A stretch of 64,000 nucleotides of DNA from Moraxellaceae bacterium. Its GTDB lineage: Bacteria; Pseudomonadota; Gammaproteobacteria; Pseudomonadales; Moraxellaceae. The notes beneath the pieces were generated by a model. That model searched no databases. It saw nothing but the letters and a program-made list of their open reading frames with translations, and was not told the origin of the DNA. The DNA lies in assembly GCA_024234595.1 (NCBI GenBank), contig JACKNZ010000019.1, forward strand, positions 25,562 through 89,561. The letters run 5' to 3'. A program made the translations under genes and the position numbers. This document shows positions 9,373 through 17,778 of the stretch, in pieces (the stretch's first letter is position 1; each line of letters begins with the position of its first letter).

Positions 9373-10149
9373 ATGACAATACATCCAACGGCTATCATTG
9401 ACCCTTCTGCCCAAATTGCTGAAGGTGTTACGATTGGGGCTTATAGTATTATTGGTGCTGACGTGATAATTGGTGAAGGCTGTGAAATAGCCCCGCATGT
9501 CGTCATTAAAGGTCATACCACGATTGGTAAACATAATCGCATTTTTCAGTTTGCGACGGTGGGCGAAGATTGCCAAGACAAAAAATACAAAGGTGAACAG
9601 ACTTTTTTAGAAATTGGTGACAATAATACCATTCGTGAAAACTGCACCATTCATCGCGGTACTGTGCAAGATAATTGCTTGACTCGTATTGGTAACAATA
9701 ATTTATTGATGGTCAATACCCATATTGCCCATGATTGTATTGTCGGTAATGACTGCATTTTTGCCAATAATGCAGGCTTGGCAGGGCATGTCAAAGTGGG
9801 TGATAGCGTGATTATCGGCGGAAATACAGGCGTACATCAATTTTGTCAAATTGGCTCTTATGCCATGACGGGTGGAGCAAGCTTGGTACTCAAAGATATT
9901 CCTGCTTTTGTGATGGTGTTTGGAAACCCTGCTCAAGCGATGGGCATGAATTTTGAGGGAATGCGTCGTCGTGGTTGGACAAGCGAAACGATAGGCTTAT
10001 TAAAACGTGCTTATAAAATAGTGTATCGTCAAGGTTTAACCTTAGAAGTGGCTATTGCACAGCTTGAGCAAGATATTTTACCCATTTGCCCCGAAGTCGC
10101 AGTGTTTATAGACACTTTAAAAGCCTCGACGCGTGGTATTACACGTTAA
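9373..10149 (+). CDS. lpxA: Acyl-ACP--UDP-GlcNAc O-acyltransferase
   Basis: LpxA carries out the first step of lipid A synthesis. The protein (258 residues) is mostly hexapeptide repeats forming a beta-helix (about residues 1-185), followed by a helical C-terminal domain (GMRRRGWTSETIGLLKRAYKI). The active-site region contains the conserved histidine in NTHIAHDC and the GGASLV.KDIPAFVM block. It begins at the base after the fabZ stop, the tightest possible coupling. Unlike the common arrangement, lpxB does not follow directly; a methyltransferase gene intervenes. Confidence 0.98.
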   Translation: MTIHPTAIIDPSAQIAEGVTIGAYSIIGADVIIGEGCEIAPHVVIKGHTTIGKHNRIFQFATVGEDCQDKKYKGEQTFLEIGDNNTIRENCTIHRGTVQDNCLTRIGNNNLLMVNTHIAHDCIVGNDCIFANNAGLAGHVKVGDSVIIGGNTGVHQFCQIGSYAMTGGASLVLKDIPAFVMVFGNPAQAMGMNFEGMRRRGWTSETIGLLKRAYKIVYRQGLTLEVAIAQLEQDILPICPEVAVFIDTLKASTRGITR

Positions 10150-10165
10150 TTTGTTTTTGAATTAG

Positions 10166-10216
10166 CTCTCACTCATCCTAACCCTCTCTGCATAGAGAGG
10201 GACAGCCCCACTCAGT
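10166..10216. repeat. CCCTCT-type hairpin repeat between lpxA and the methyltransferase
   Basis: A perfect 8-bp stem CCCTCTCT / AGAGAGGG with loop GCAT lies at 10182-10201, flanked by CTCATCCTAAC and a short C-rich tail. It is a single-hairpin member of the CCCTCC family seen elsewhere in the window, and sits at the junction where the methyltransferase gene interrupts the lpx gene order. It may also attenuate transcription, although there is no clear T-tract. Confidence 0.65.
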
Positions 10217-10222
10217 ATTCTC

Positions 10223-11485
10223 ATGTTTAGCTACCATAAAGACCAACATGCGGCAGCCACCACGCAGGATTATGTCTTTCAACAGCTTATTCCTTATATT
10301 GGCAATAAACGCCGTGTCTTAAACATGATTATGCAGGCGATTAACCAAACCAGCATCAATCCACGGCAGGCCACTTTTTTAGATCTGTTTGCAGGTAGTG
10401 GTGTGGTATCGCGTATGGCCAAAAAAATGGGCTTTAGGGTGCTAAGTAATGATTGGGAACCTTATGCCGCCGCGCTCAATCAGTCTTATATTGCCTGCAA
10501 TTATGAACCGAGTTTTATGGAATTGGGGGGGTATGATAATGTCATTGCCTATCTCAATGCGCTTAATCCGCTTGAAGATTGGGTGACGCGGCATTTATGT
10601 CCAAGCCATGATGACTATTTTGATGTCAATATAGACCGTTTGTTTTATACCCGTGTCAATGGTCAACGTTTAGACGCGATGCGCGAGCAAATTGAACAAT
10701 GGGACAGCTTGCAACTGATTACTCCTTATGAAAAATCCTGTTTGTTAGCCCCATTATTGTTTCAGGCCAGTTATACCAGTAATACCAGTGGCGTATTTAA
10801 GGCTTTTCATCAAGGCTGGGGCGGTAAAACAGGCACAGCCTTGAGTCGAATTTTATCTATTCTGGAATTAAAGCCGATTCGTTTTTATGATAACCAACGT
10901 GCCAATCAGGTTTATCAGCAAGATGCGATAACTTTAGCTCAAGAGTTAGCAGAGAGTACCATAGCGGTTGATATTGCTTATTTAGACCCTCCCTATAATC
11001 AACATAGTTATGCTAGCAATTATCATGTGTTAAATAGTTTAACCTTATGGGATAAGCCTTTATTAAGCGAAAAAATTCAAGGCCGCAATAAAAGCGCGAT
11101 TAGACAAGATTGGCGTAGCGAAAGACGGAGTCCATTTAATTATAAAAATGAGGTGGAAAAGGCTTTTGAACAATTATTACAACAGGTGCAAGCACATTAT
11201 ATTTTGGCAAGTTATAGTACCGAAGGTTTAATTAGTCTAGAAGCCCTGATAGCATTGGCTTTAAGTAAAGGGCATACTGAGCTAGTCTGTTATGCTCACA
11301 AGCGTTACCGCGTCAGCTCGGCACGTCTTTCGCATAAACCTATGATTGTTGAATTTATTTTAATTATTAACACTTACAAAAAGCATAAAGGCTTAACAGT
11401 GGCACAATTATGTCGCCAAATTAGACAAGCCGAACATCACGCGATTTTACATTATGAACAACAGCATCAACCCAACTACGCCTAA
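10223..11485 (+). CDS. D12-class DNA adenine methyltransferase (orphan)
   Basis: This 420-residue protein carries the D12-class N6-adenine methyltransferase motifs in order. They are the IPYIGNKRR block at residues 23-31, the AdoMet-binding DLFAGSG at 54-60 and the catalytic DPPYNQ beginning at D255. It is expected to methylate adenine in a specific, unknown DNA site. No restriction endonuclease gene lies next to it, so it looks like an orphan. It interrupts the lpxA-lpxB order and its 3' end overlaps lpxB by 32 bp, so it is not a loose insertion. The Dam-type role (repair, replication timing, gene regulation) is possible but not shown. Confidence 0.85.
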   Translation: MFSYHKDQHAAATTQDYVFQQLIPYIGNKRRVLNMIMQAINQTSINPRQATFLDLFAGSGVVSRMAKKMGFRVLSNDWEPYAAALNQSYIACNYEPSFMELGGYDNVIAYLNALNPLEDWVTRHLCPSHDDYFDVNIDRLFYTRVNGQRLDAMREQIEQWDSLQLITPYEKSCLLAPLLFQASYTSNTSGVFKAFHQGWGGKTGTALSRILSILELKPIRFYDNQRANQVYQQDAITLAQELAESTIAVDIAYLDPPYNQHSYASNYHVLNSLTLWDKPLLSEKIQGRNKSAIRQDWRSERRSPFNYKNEVEKAFEQLLQQVQAHYILASYSTEGLISLEALIALALSKGHTELVCYAHKRYRVSSARLSHKPMIVEFILIINTYKKHKGLTVAQLCRQIRQAEHHAILHYEQQHQPNYA

Positions 11486-12638
11486 TCAACGTCCTATCAC
11501 GATTGGTATTGTGGCAGGCGAAATCTCGGGCGATACACTGGGTGCAGGGTTAATCACTGCCCTCAAGCAGCGTTATCCTAATGCGCGTTTTGTGGGGATT
11601 TGTGGCGCACAAATGATAGCGGCAGGTGGAGAAACTTGGTTTCCCCTAGAGCGATTATCGGTCATGGGTTTAGTCGAGGTACTGGGGCGAATTAAAGAGT
11701 TATTTGCGATTCGTGATGAATTAGTGCAGCGTTTTATTGCTCAAAAAATTGATGTATTTATTGGGATTGATGCGCCCGATTTTAATTTGCGTGTTGCGCC
11801 GCAGCTCAAACAAGCAGGGATTAAAACCGTGCATTATGTTAGCCCTTCGGTATGGGCATGGCGACAAGGACGAATACATGGCATTAAAGCCGCAATTGAT
11901 TTGATGTTGTGTTTGTTACCCTTCGAAAAACAGTTTTATGACCAACACCAACTTAAAGCGGTGTTTGTGGGTCATCCTTTGGCTGACAGTTTGCCTTTGA
12001 GCAATGATACCCAATCAGCACGACAACAATTAGCATTAGATAGTCAGCAGCGTTATATTGCCTTGTTACCGGGCAGCCGTGGTGGCGAAGTAGGGCGTTT
12101 GGCGCAACCTTTGTTTGAAGCAGCTTTACTCCTCAAAAAGCAGCAACCCCAGTTAAATTTTATTATTCCTGCTATTAACAATTTGCGCAAAGCACAAATC
12201 AGTGAATTATTAGCGCAAAGCGGTTTGCAAGCCCAAATTTTTGATGATAGTTATGGTGCAGGGGTAGGACGATTGGTCATGGCCGCTGCCGATGTGGTGG
12301 TGTTAGCCTCGGGGACAGCCACCCTAGAGGCAATGCTCTTAAAAAAACCAATGGTCGTGGTGTATAAATTACAATGGCTAACGTATTTAATTGTTAGGCT
12401 GATGGCTAAAGCCAAATACATTAGTTTGCCCAATTTGTTAGCCAATCAAATGTTAGTTCCCGAATTAGTGCAAGGAGCTGTGACGGCTGATAACATTAGT
12501 CAAGCCGTTGCACAAGGCTTACAACCGCAACAGCAACAACAATTAGTGTCACGTTTTACCGAGTTACATCAACAATTACAGGCTAATGGCAGTCAAACAG
12601 CCGCGCAAGCCATTTGTGATTTACTAGAGGATAAATAA
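11454..12638 (+). CDS. lpxB: Lipid-A-disaccharide synthase
   Basis: LpxB condenses UDP-diacylglucosamine with lipid X to make the lipid A disaccharide on the inner face of the inner membrane. Conserved blocks are IVAGEISGDTLGAG, VFIGIDAPDFNLR, HYVSPSVWAWRQGR, LPGSRGGEV and SGTATLE. The length of 394 is slightly above the common 380 because of an N-terminal extension read from the overlap with the methyltransferase; a later start near residue 17 cannot be excluded, but no other ATG lies close. It overlaps rnhB in a TAATG junction. Confidence 0.97.
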   Translation: MNNSINPTTPNQRPITIGIVAGEISGDTLGAGLITALKQRYPNARFVGICGAQMIAAGGETWFPLERLSVMGLVEVLGRIKELFAIRDELVQRFIAQKIDVFIGIDAPDFNLRVAPQLKQAGIKTVHYVSPSVWAWRQGRIHGIKAAIDLMLCLLPFEKQFYDQHQLKAVFVGHPLADSLPLSNDTQSARQQLALDSQQRYIALLPGSRGGEVGRLAQPLFEAALLLKKQQPQLNFIIPAINNLRKAQISELLAQSGLQAQIFDDSYGAGVGRLVMAAADVVVLASGTATLEAMLLKKPMVVVYKLQWLTYLIVRLMAKAKYISLPNLLANQMLVPELVQGAVTADNISQAVAQGLQPQQQQQLVSRFTELHQQLQANGSQTAAQAICDLLEDK

Positions 12639-13249
12639 TGGAACTGGCAGAAATTTTACAAAAGTATCAATACATTGCAGGTGTTGATGAAGTCGGTAGA
12701 GGGCCTTTAGTCGGTGCGGTGGTGACGGCTGCGGTGATTTTAGACCCCAATAATCCCATTGAGGGCTTAAATGACTCAAAGAAACTCAGCGAAAAAAAGC
12801 GATTATTATTAGCCGAAGAAATTAAAGCCAAAGCCTTAGCATGGAGCTTAGGCCGAGCTGAGCGTCACGAGATTGATGAGCTCAATATTCTAAAAGCAAC
12901 CATGTTAGCCATGCAGCGAGCTGTTAATGGTTTATCCATTCATCCAGAATATGTACTGATTGATGGTAACAAATGCCCGATATTAACCTATCCCTGTTTG
13001 GCGGTAGTTAAAGGTGACGGTTTAGTACCAGCGATTAGTGCGGCTAGTATTTTGGCCAAAGTAGCACGTGATGCCGAAATGGATGCTTTGCACGAGCAGT
13101 ATCCTCATTATGGATTTAATGAGCATAAAGGCTATCCAACCGTTAAGCATGTTGCCGCTTTGTATGAGCATGGGCCCATTATGGCACATCGACGCTCATT
13201 TAAACCTGTTAGAGAAGCATTAAGTCATCATTTGGCTAAACATGGGTAG
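12638..13249 (+). CDS. rnhB: Ribonuclease HII
   Basis: RNase HII removes single ribonucleotides and RNA primers from DNA. The catalytic N-terminal block (AGVDEVGRGPL.G.VV.AAVIL), the LNDSKKLSEKKR motif and the later SAASI.AKV.RD block are all present. The 203-residue length is typical. The start overlaps the lpxB stop (TAATG). It is the last gene of the envelope block, and accessory DNA starts right after it. Confidence 0.97.
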   Translation: MELAEILQKYQYIAGVDEVGRGPLVGAVVTAAVILDPNNPIEGLNDSKKLSEKKRLLLAEEIKAKALAWSLGRAERHEIDELNILKATMLAMQRAVNGLSIHPEYVLIDGNKCPILTYPCLAVVKGDGLVPAISAASILAKVARDAEMDALHEQYPHYGFNEHKGYPTVKHVAALYEHGPIMAHRRSFKPVREALSHHLAKHG

Positions 13250-13290
13250 CTCGTGTGATATACGCGGATTATGTATGTTTTGAAGTGGTT

Positions 13291-13468
13291 GTAGCCCGTT
13301 GTGGAGTGCAACGTAACACGGGATTATGATGGTTTAAATAATAAAGTTATTGATTTTGAATGGATTTTTTGGCTGTAAGGTGCATTGGTGATAGCGTAAT
13401 GCACCATGTTATTTAAGTTAGTAAAAAGTGCCATCGTTATGCCTTGAAATGGCGCATTATAATGCGCC
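13291..13468. repeat. Cluster of three dispersed repeats after rnhB
   Basis: This non-coding stretch holds three unrelated hairpin-forming repeats. 13291-13322 is the GTAGCCCG...CACGGG element, also seen in the opposite orientation at 38973-39000 and 39643-39673. 13375-13405 is a variant of the GGTGCATT...AATGCACC element. 13451-13468 is a perfect 18-bp palindrome, GGCGCATTATAATGCGCC, followed by CTACC. The cluster separates the conserved block from the toxin-antitoxin genes. Confidence 0.75.
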
Positions 13469-13527
13469 CTACCGTGCTAATATGTGATACGATTTTAAGA
13501 TGTTTTTGAAATGTGAGGAGTTACCTT

Positions 13528-13770
13528 ATGGAGCGTCTAAGTTTTTTTGAGGGGCGTATTATTATTGACCCTGACGTTTGTAATGGTCATCCTATCATTC
13601 GTGGTAAGCGTATTACAGTACAAAGTATCATTGAGTATTTAGGTGCAGGCGACTCTCAAGAACAGATTTTAGCAGAGTATCCCTTTTTAGAGGCCGAAGA
13701 CATTCGTGCGTGTTTGCAGTTTGCAAGCCTGTTGATGTCTAAACGCTATGATGTGTTGCGAGTTGCATAA
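13528..13770 (+). CDS. DUF433 family antitoxin
   Basis: This 80-residue protein has the DUF433 pattern: IDP.VCNGHPIIRGKRITV.SI.E.L..GDS.E.IL.EYP.L..EDI.A.L.FA. DUF433 proteins have a helix-turn-helix fold and are commonly antitoxins paired with a PIN-like DUF5615 protein, which is exactly what follows 2 bp downstream. The ATG at 13528 is chosen because GAGGAG lies 7 bp before it. It probably neutralises the toxin and represses its own promoter. Confidence 0.9.
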   Translation: MERLSFFEGRIIIDPDVCNGHPIIRGKRITVQSIIEYLGAGDSQEQILAEYPFLEAEDIRACLQFASLLMSKRYDVLRVA

Positions 13771-13772
13771 AA

Positions 13773-14114
13773 GTGGCACGCTTTTTAATTGATGCTAATT
13801 TACCAAATCGCCTAAGTTTGTGGAATCACTCTGATTTTGAATTAGTTGCTAATCATGATGACTCGTGGCCAGATAGTATGGTGTGGGATTATGCCCGTGT
13901 GAACGCTTTAACGATTGTGACTAAAGATGCGGATTTTTCGGAGCGTATGATGCTGTCAGAGCCTCCACCTCGCGTTGTTTTGTTAAAGATAGGTAATTTG
14001 CGTTTGGCACAGCTTAGAGAGTTCTTGCTTAATACATGGCCACAAATTGATGAGTTATCAACACACTACAAGCTACTTATTGTTAAATTAGATGTTATAG
14101 AAGGTGTTGCCTAA
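13773..14114 (+). CDS. DUF5615 PIN-like toxin
   Basis: This 113-residue protein begins with FLIDANLP and has the TKDADFSE motif around residue 50, the acidic pattern of DUF5615 PIN-like (putative RNase) proteins. It starts with GTG, 2 bp after the antitoxin stop, and so is translationally coupled. The pair is a VapBC-like toxin-antitoxin module. The target RNA is unknown. A repeat copy begins directly after its stop codon. Confidence 0.88.
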   Translation: MARFLIDANLPNRLSLWNHSDFELVANHDDSWPDSMVWDYARVNALTIVTKDADFSERMMLSEPPPRVVLLKIGNLRLAQLREFLLNTWPQIDELSTHYKLLIVKLDVIEGVA

Positions 14115-14115
14115 T

Positions 14116-14222
14116 AGTAAAAGTAGGGTGCATTAGCGATAGCGTAATGCACCTTTTTTACATTAACGTCATCATTAAGAATAATTTTTATCGTTAAACA
14201 TGGCGGAATACACTCCGCCCTA
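14116..14222 (+). repeat. 86-bp direct repeat, copy 1, plus GGCGGA hairpin
   Basis: 14116-14201 is identical to 17779-17864 except for one base, in the same orientation. It contains the hairpin GGTGCATTA...TAATGCACC followed by a T6 run, so it could also terminate transcription of the toxin-antitoxin pair. A further hairpin GGCGGA / TCCGCC (14202-14219) follows and is not part of the duplication. The 31-bp core (14123-14153) recurs exactly, inverted, at 39588-39618. Confidence 0.9.
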
Positions 14223-14286
14223 CGCGAGCTGAATGATGACGAAGAAAAATACGATTCTCTGACTAGCTGTGGTTTATCTATAAAAA

Positions 14287-15177
14287 TCACAAGCCCATAT
14301 CAAATTTGTTTTTTACTAAGCTTTTATTGATTAAACTATTTGCCACATCACACACTTCTGTTTGTACATAAAACCAATAATCAGGATTATCAATTGTTCG
14401 CTCTTTTATCTGCTTTGGAATAAAGCGGCTCATCTCTTTGTTAAAGTCGCCGTGTACTTCATCATCTTGCCTGAGCTTTTCAAGCTGCACTTTGAGCAAC
14501 TCAATAAACGCTTGTTTTTGCTTGTTTCTTGCTGCTAATTTTTGATCAAAAAGTGCTTCTGATAAAACTACGCCACGCTGTTTAATCCACACAATATCCC
14601 ATATATCACGGGGTTTAATTCGTCGTGCGCGATACGCCAATGCTATCAACTTATCAACCAATATTTCTTCAAGGGATTGTACAGGCACAAGAATCCCTTC
14701 TGTTGAAACCATGATATTGTAATGATTCAACAATGGCCTTTTTTGTATATCAAAAGAGGGAATCGCACAAACATCAATATGGATTTTTTGCTGTGGTAAA
14801 TCTGGTCGTGTAGCCTCTTTGATAATACTAATTGTCCATGAAGACGTATTACCTTGTTTATGTTGATTAGGTTTATTAACCCATACTGTCGTTTCGTATT
14901 TATGTTGAAGATATTGCTGAATGTCAACCTCTAGGCCATTAAAGTGAGAAGGCTTAAAATCATGTCCGCCATTAAAATCAAGGTCTTCTGATAAGCGCGC
15001 ACTGTTGTAGCACATGCGCAACGAAGTACCGCCAATAAAAGTGAGTTGTTGCATAGCACCTTGTTTAACCATGACGGCTAAAATATCGTGATGCAAAATT
15101 TCTTTTTCGATGACAGGTGTAATGGCGGCATATGCTGGATTTTCTGCCACAATTTGTTGAATCTGTTGTTTTAACAT
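14287..15177 (-). CDS. AbiEii-type nucleotidyltransferase toxin
   Basis: This 296-residue protein has the nucleotidyltransferase signature of AbiEii/AbiGii toxins: GGTSLR at residues 49-54, then SEDLDF at 63-68 with the paired acidic residues. The KLIALAYRARRIKPRDIWDI block further on is also typical. In the family (type IV toxin-antitoxin, phage abortive infection) the toxin is a GTP-binding nucleotidyltransferase. It follows the AbiEi-like gene after a 1-bp gap. An operator-like inverted repeat lies upstream of the pair. Confidence 0.88.
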   Translation of the reverse strand: MLKQQIQQIVAENPAYAAITPVIEKEILHHDILAVMVKQGAMQQLTFIGGTSLRMCYNSARLSEDLDFNGGHDFKPSHFNGLEVDIQQYLQHKYETTVWVNKPNQHKQGNTSSWTISIIKEATRPDLPQQKIHIDVCAIPSFDIQKRPLLNHYNIMVSTEGILVPVQSLEEILVDKLIALAYRARRIKPRDIWDIVWIKQRGVVLSEALFDQKLAARNKQKQAFIELLKVQLEKLRQDDEVHGDFNKEMSRFIPKQIKERTIDNPDYWFYVQTEVCDVANSLINKSLVKNKFDMGL

Positions 15178-15178
15178 C

Positions 15179-15703
15179 TTAGCCCTCCAGCATGTGAAGA
15201 TTACGATTGCAATGTTTAAGGTCAGCGAGTGCTTGTTGGGCTGTTGCTCGATACATATTTATATCGGTATCAAAATACAAATTTGGCGCAATATCTTTGA
15301 CTGGCTTTTTGGTATGGGTAAATTCTATTACTCCATAAGGCGTAAAAAAAGTACCACTTCTGCCCTTAGTGACAACGGTTACTCTACCCATAATGACTTG
15401 AGAAATATCACCTGTATAGCTAAGTTGGCTTTCTAAACTAATATAAGTTAAGACATTACCACGTAGTTTTTTAATAATTTTATAAAGGGCTGTTGTTGGC
15501 TCGGGTGGGGTTAATAGGCTTTCAAATAGACCTTGCGCTACTCTTCTGATAATGCCCTTTTTAACACAGTCAGCAAGAAATTTGGTAAAGGCTGGTGTAT
15601 GGGCTTCACCTAACATAAACGCAAGTTCTGAGGCATGATGAATGCCTCCTCCTGCCTTAACTGAGCTTGCAAAAACGTAAAGTAATTTTTCAGATTTTGT
15701 CAT
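15179..15703 (-). CDS. AbiEi-type antitoxin/transcriptional regulator
   Basis: This 174-residue protein fits the AbiEi family. It has an N-terminal winged-helix-like segment (about residues 1-60, with LADCVKKGIIRRVAQGLFES) and a C-terminal antitoxin domain with LTYISLESQLSYTGDISQ and TPYGVIEFTHTKK. In this family the N-terminal domain binds inverted repeats in its own promoter and the C-terminal domain is needed for antitoxicity. The strong inverted repeat at 15709-15745, just 6 bp from its ATG, fits this. Confidence 0.85.
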   Translation of the reverse strand: MTKSEKLLYVFASSVKAGGGIHHASELAFMLGEAHTPAFTKFLADCVKKGIIRRVAQGLFESLLTPPEPTTALYKIIKKLRGNVLTYISLESQLSYTGDISQVIMGRVTVVTKGRSGTFFTPYGVIEFTHTKKPVKDIAPNLYFDTDINMYRATAQQALADLKHCNRNLHMLEG

Positions 15704-15708
15704 CTAGA

Positions 15709-15745
15709 TTTACACAAAATAACTTAATACGTTATAAAGTGTAAA
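15709..15745 (-). promoter_or_regulatory. Inverted-repeat operator of the AbiE pair
   Basis: The 15-nt arms TTTACACAAAATAAC and GTTATAAAGTGTAAA are complementary at 12 of 15 positions (TTTACAC-nnn-ATAAC / GTTAT-nnn-GTGTAAA), separated by 7 bp. The site lies immediately upstream of the antitoxin start codon. AbiEi proteins are known to bind inverted repeats here, so this is the likely autoregulatory site (inference). Confidence 0.7.
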
Positions 15746-15863
15746 CCTGTGGCCAACTATCTACAAGCAAAGGGTCAAAAATAAGCGGCAATTTTAATGG
15801 AGTTGTTCTAAAATCGGCATTGTTTTATTTGCTTTTGGTTTGGTGTTTATTTGCAAATGCCTT

Positions 15864-15886
15864 TTATCCAACACGAAATTGGATAA
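15864..15886 (-). terminator. Hairpin downstream of the 529-residue gene
   Basis: A perfect 8-bp stem TTATCCAA / TTGGATAA with a 7-nt loop lies 17 bp past the stop codon at 15904 on the minus strand. There is no T-tract, so it may be a 3'-end stabiliser rather than an efficient terminator. Confidence 0.4.
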
Positions 15887-15903
15887 CAGGTATAAATTCT
15901 ACA

Positions 15904-17493
15904 TTAAACCAAAGGCTTAACCTCTTCACGCAAGTATTTAACCAGTTTTGGCCATAACTTCCTCATAATATCGTTGTATTTACCCCAATAATGACTAGTA
16001 CTTGCATCATAAGTACCTAAGGTAACAGCTAATTCTTCAAAATTAGGGTTATTTACTAAGCGAGCTGTAATAAGGGCATAAAAATCATAAAAATAACCAT
16101 AAGAGTCTGTTTTGGCTGCTGTATCAACTTTACCCCCATTAAGCAGCGCATCAATACCCTTAATGTCATCTACTCCATCTAACCAGATCAAAGCTATTTC
16201 TTTGATTATAGAGAGTAGCTCATTCAGTGTAGTCCAGTTGTAAATGTAAAGATTTTTAGGCTTAGATATTAAGACAATACCACTGTCCCACTCTACATCA
16301 GCTGAAAAGTTCGCCTTTTTAGCAATCGCTATCATATTGTATTCTTTAATGTTAAGGCGTATTTGCGATATAAAGTTATCATTATGTACGTCTTCACAAA
16401 ATACGCTTAGCATAAGTTTACCCATATTGATGGTTTTGCAATACCTCATAATAAAGCGACCAGAGTTTTCAACTGATTCAGCTTGCACAAAACCATAGTC
16501 ACTAACTAACTCACCAATTTTGGTTTTGAGAAGCTCACGAAAAGGCTCTTTTGTGGTTGGAAATCCTTCGCTATTTGGCAAAATGTCATTTTGTAACTGT
16601 GTTAAAAAACCTTCAGGCCACTGCTCTATGGGTTTAATCTCTTGACGAAGATAGTTAACAAGATATTCCCACTGAGTGATTAATGCATCTGGTGCTTTTG
16701 GTTTAAACTTTATTACAAAGTCTTCAAAATCTGAATTATTCGCCAACCGCGCCACAATTAATCTTTGTCGGAAAAGTCCAATATTCATTTTTGCTGCTAC
16801 TTTATCTTTTATACTGTCGTTTACGCCATTATCTAAATCACCATTCATGAGTTTATCTAAGCTGTTGATGTCTTCAGCTAACGCTAATATTGGAAAAACA
16901 ATGCTTTCTACATGGCCTAAAAACTCATAAACATCATTTGGCTCTTGGTACTGTGATATAGGACCACCAAGACGATTACAACTAGGCAACAAATGTTCAA
17001 GTGTAATGCTGAATGTGTATGAGGGAATTCTGTATGGGCTAATTTTATAGGGAGGTAGATTAAATTTTTTGCAGATTAAATTGACAATGTCACACGAAAT
17101 ACCAAACATAACACTGATGCCAAATTCACCTCTATATCTTGAATTATATTGAATATCAAAAAACTGTGTGCCTAAAGCAGTTTTTTTAGTGTATGTGACA
17201 TTGTCATCCTGCCCTTCTACGCCTGTAGTATCAAAACCATTTTTGGCTAATAGGTCGTTAAGCAAAGGTTTGATCCATGCTCTAAATTGTTTAATCGTTT
17301 GTGGAAAACGAGGTTGAGTGACCTCTCTTTTTAGCTGTTCCCATGCGTTAAGACGATGTGTTGGCAAGACGACATTGGGCGGCATAAAAGCCATTTGAAT
17401 GTCTTCATCATAGATGGCTAAGCCTAAACGTGTGGCGGCATCGACCATGCACATTAACATAGATTGCCATGCATCATTTGGTAGCTCTACCAT
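15904..17493 (-). CDS. Uncharacterised protein with duplicated domain (3' part of a frameshifted gene)
   Basis: This 529-residue open frame is not a family I can name with confidence. It has two copies of one domain, about residues 66-290 and 317-529. Matching pairs are LAEDINSLDKLMNGD / DGVDDIKGIDALLNGG, VARLANNSDFED / TARLVNNPNFEE and LVNYLRQEIKPI / LVKYLREEVKPL. The N-terminal 45 residues (LPNDAWQSM...LGLAIYDEDIQMAFMPP) look like the continuation of the frame at 17535-17732. One base added to the A6 run at 17546-17551 (minus strand) joins the two into one reading frame. The whole may therefore be a recent pseudogene, a phase-variable gene or a sequencing error. There is no signal peptide or membrane span. 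A polymorphic-toxin-type immunity role is only a guess. Confidence 0.6.
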   Translation of the reverse strand: MVELPNDAWQSMLMCMVDAATRLGLAIYDEDIQMAFMPPNVVLPTHRLNAWEQLKREVTQPRFPQTIKQFRAWIKPLLNDLLAKNGFDTTGVEGQDDNVTYTKKTALGTQFFDIQYNSRYRGEFGISVMFGISCDIVNLICKKFNLPPYKISPYRIPSYTFSITLEHLLPSCNRLGGPISQYQEPNDVYEFLGHVESIVFPILALAEDINSLDKLMNGDLDNGVNDSIKDKVAAKMNIGLFRQRLIVARLANNSDFEDFVIKFKPKAPDALITQWEYLVNYLRQEIKPIEQWPEGFLTQLQNDILPNSEGFPTTKEPFRELLKTKIGELVSDYGFVQAESVENSGRFIMRYCKTINMGKLMLSVFCEDVHNDNFISQIRLNIKEYNMIAIAKKANFSADVEWDSGIVLISKPKNLYIYNWTTLNELLSIIKEIALIWLDGVDDIKGIDALLNGGKVDTAAKTDSYGYFYDFYALITARLVNNPNFEELAVTLGTYDASTSHYWGKYNDIMRKLWPKLVKYLREEVKPLV

Positions 17494-17534
17494 CAGTGCG
17501 GCTGTTTTACTTTCTTTAGCCTCATTATCAAAGT

Positions 17535-17732
17535 CTAAAAATAACTTTTTTCACTTCCTTCTGCGGTTTTAAAGTGATTTTGAACATATTTGGCAAACTG
17601 AATAAATTTAGGATTAAATTCACTTGTTTGTTCGGCTAAATGAGCTGCCATTGTGGTGGCTTGCTCTAGGCTATTGGCTGTGCCGTGTTGTACGGTATCC
17701 CACACAACAATATAATGAGGTAGCATTGACAT
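17535..17732 (-). CDS. 5' part of the frameshifted duplicated-domain gene
   Basis: This 65-residue frame begins MSMLPHYIVVWDT and runs through an HLAEQTSEFNPKFIQFAKYV segment until a stop just after a run of six A. AGGA lies about 8 bp before the ATG. Adding one A in the run at 17546-17551 makes the frame continue through FLDFDNEAKESK into the 529-residue frame, giving about 609 residues. Small N-terminal modules of this look, followed by an LP.DAW...LGL.IYDE segment, are familiar from uncharacterised cytoplasmic proteins, but I cannot name the family. As it stands the first frame is truncated. Confidence 0.55.
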   Translation of the reverse strand: MSMLPHYIVVWDTVQHGTANSLEQATTMAAHLAEQTSEFNPKFIQFAKYVQNHFKTAEGSEKSYF

Positions 17733-17778
17733 GGTACAAGTCCTGTTATTTATTTTTTGGCTCTAACACGTTGAGGTC

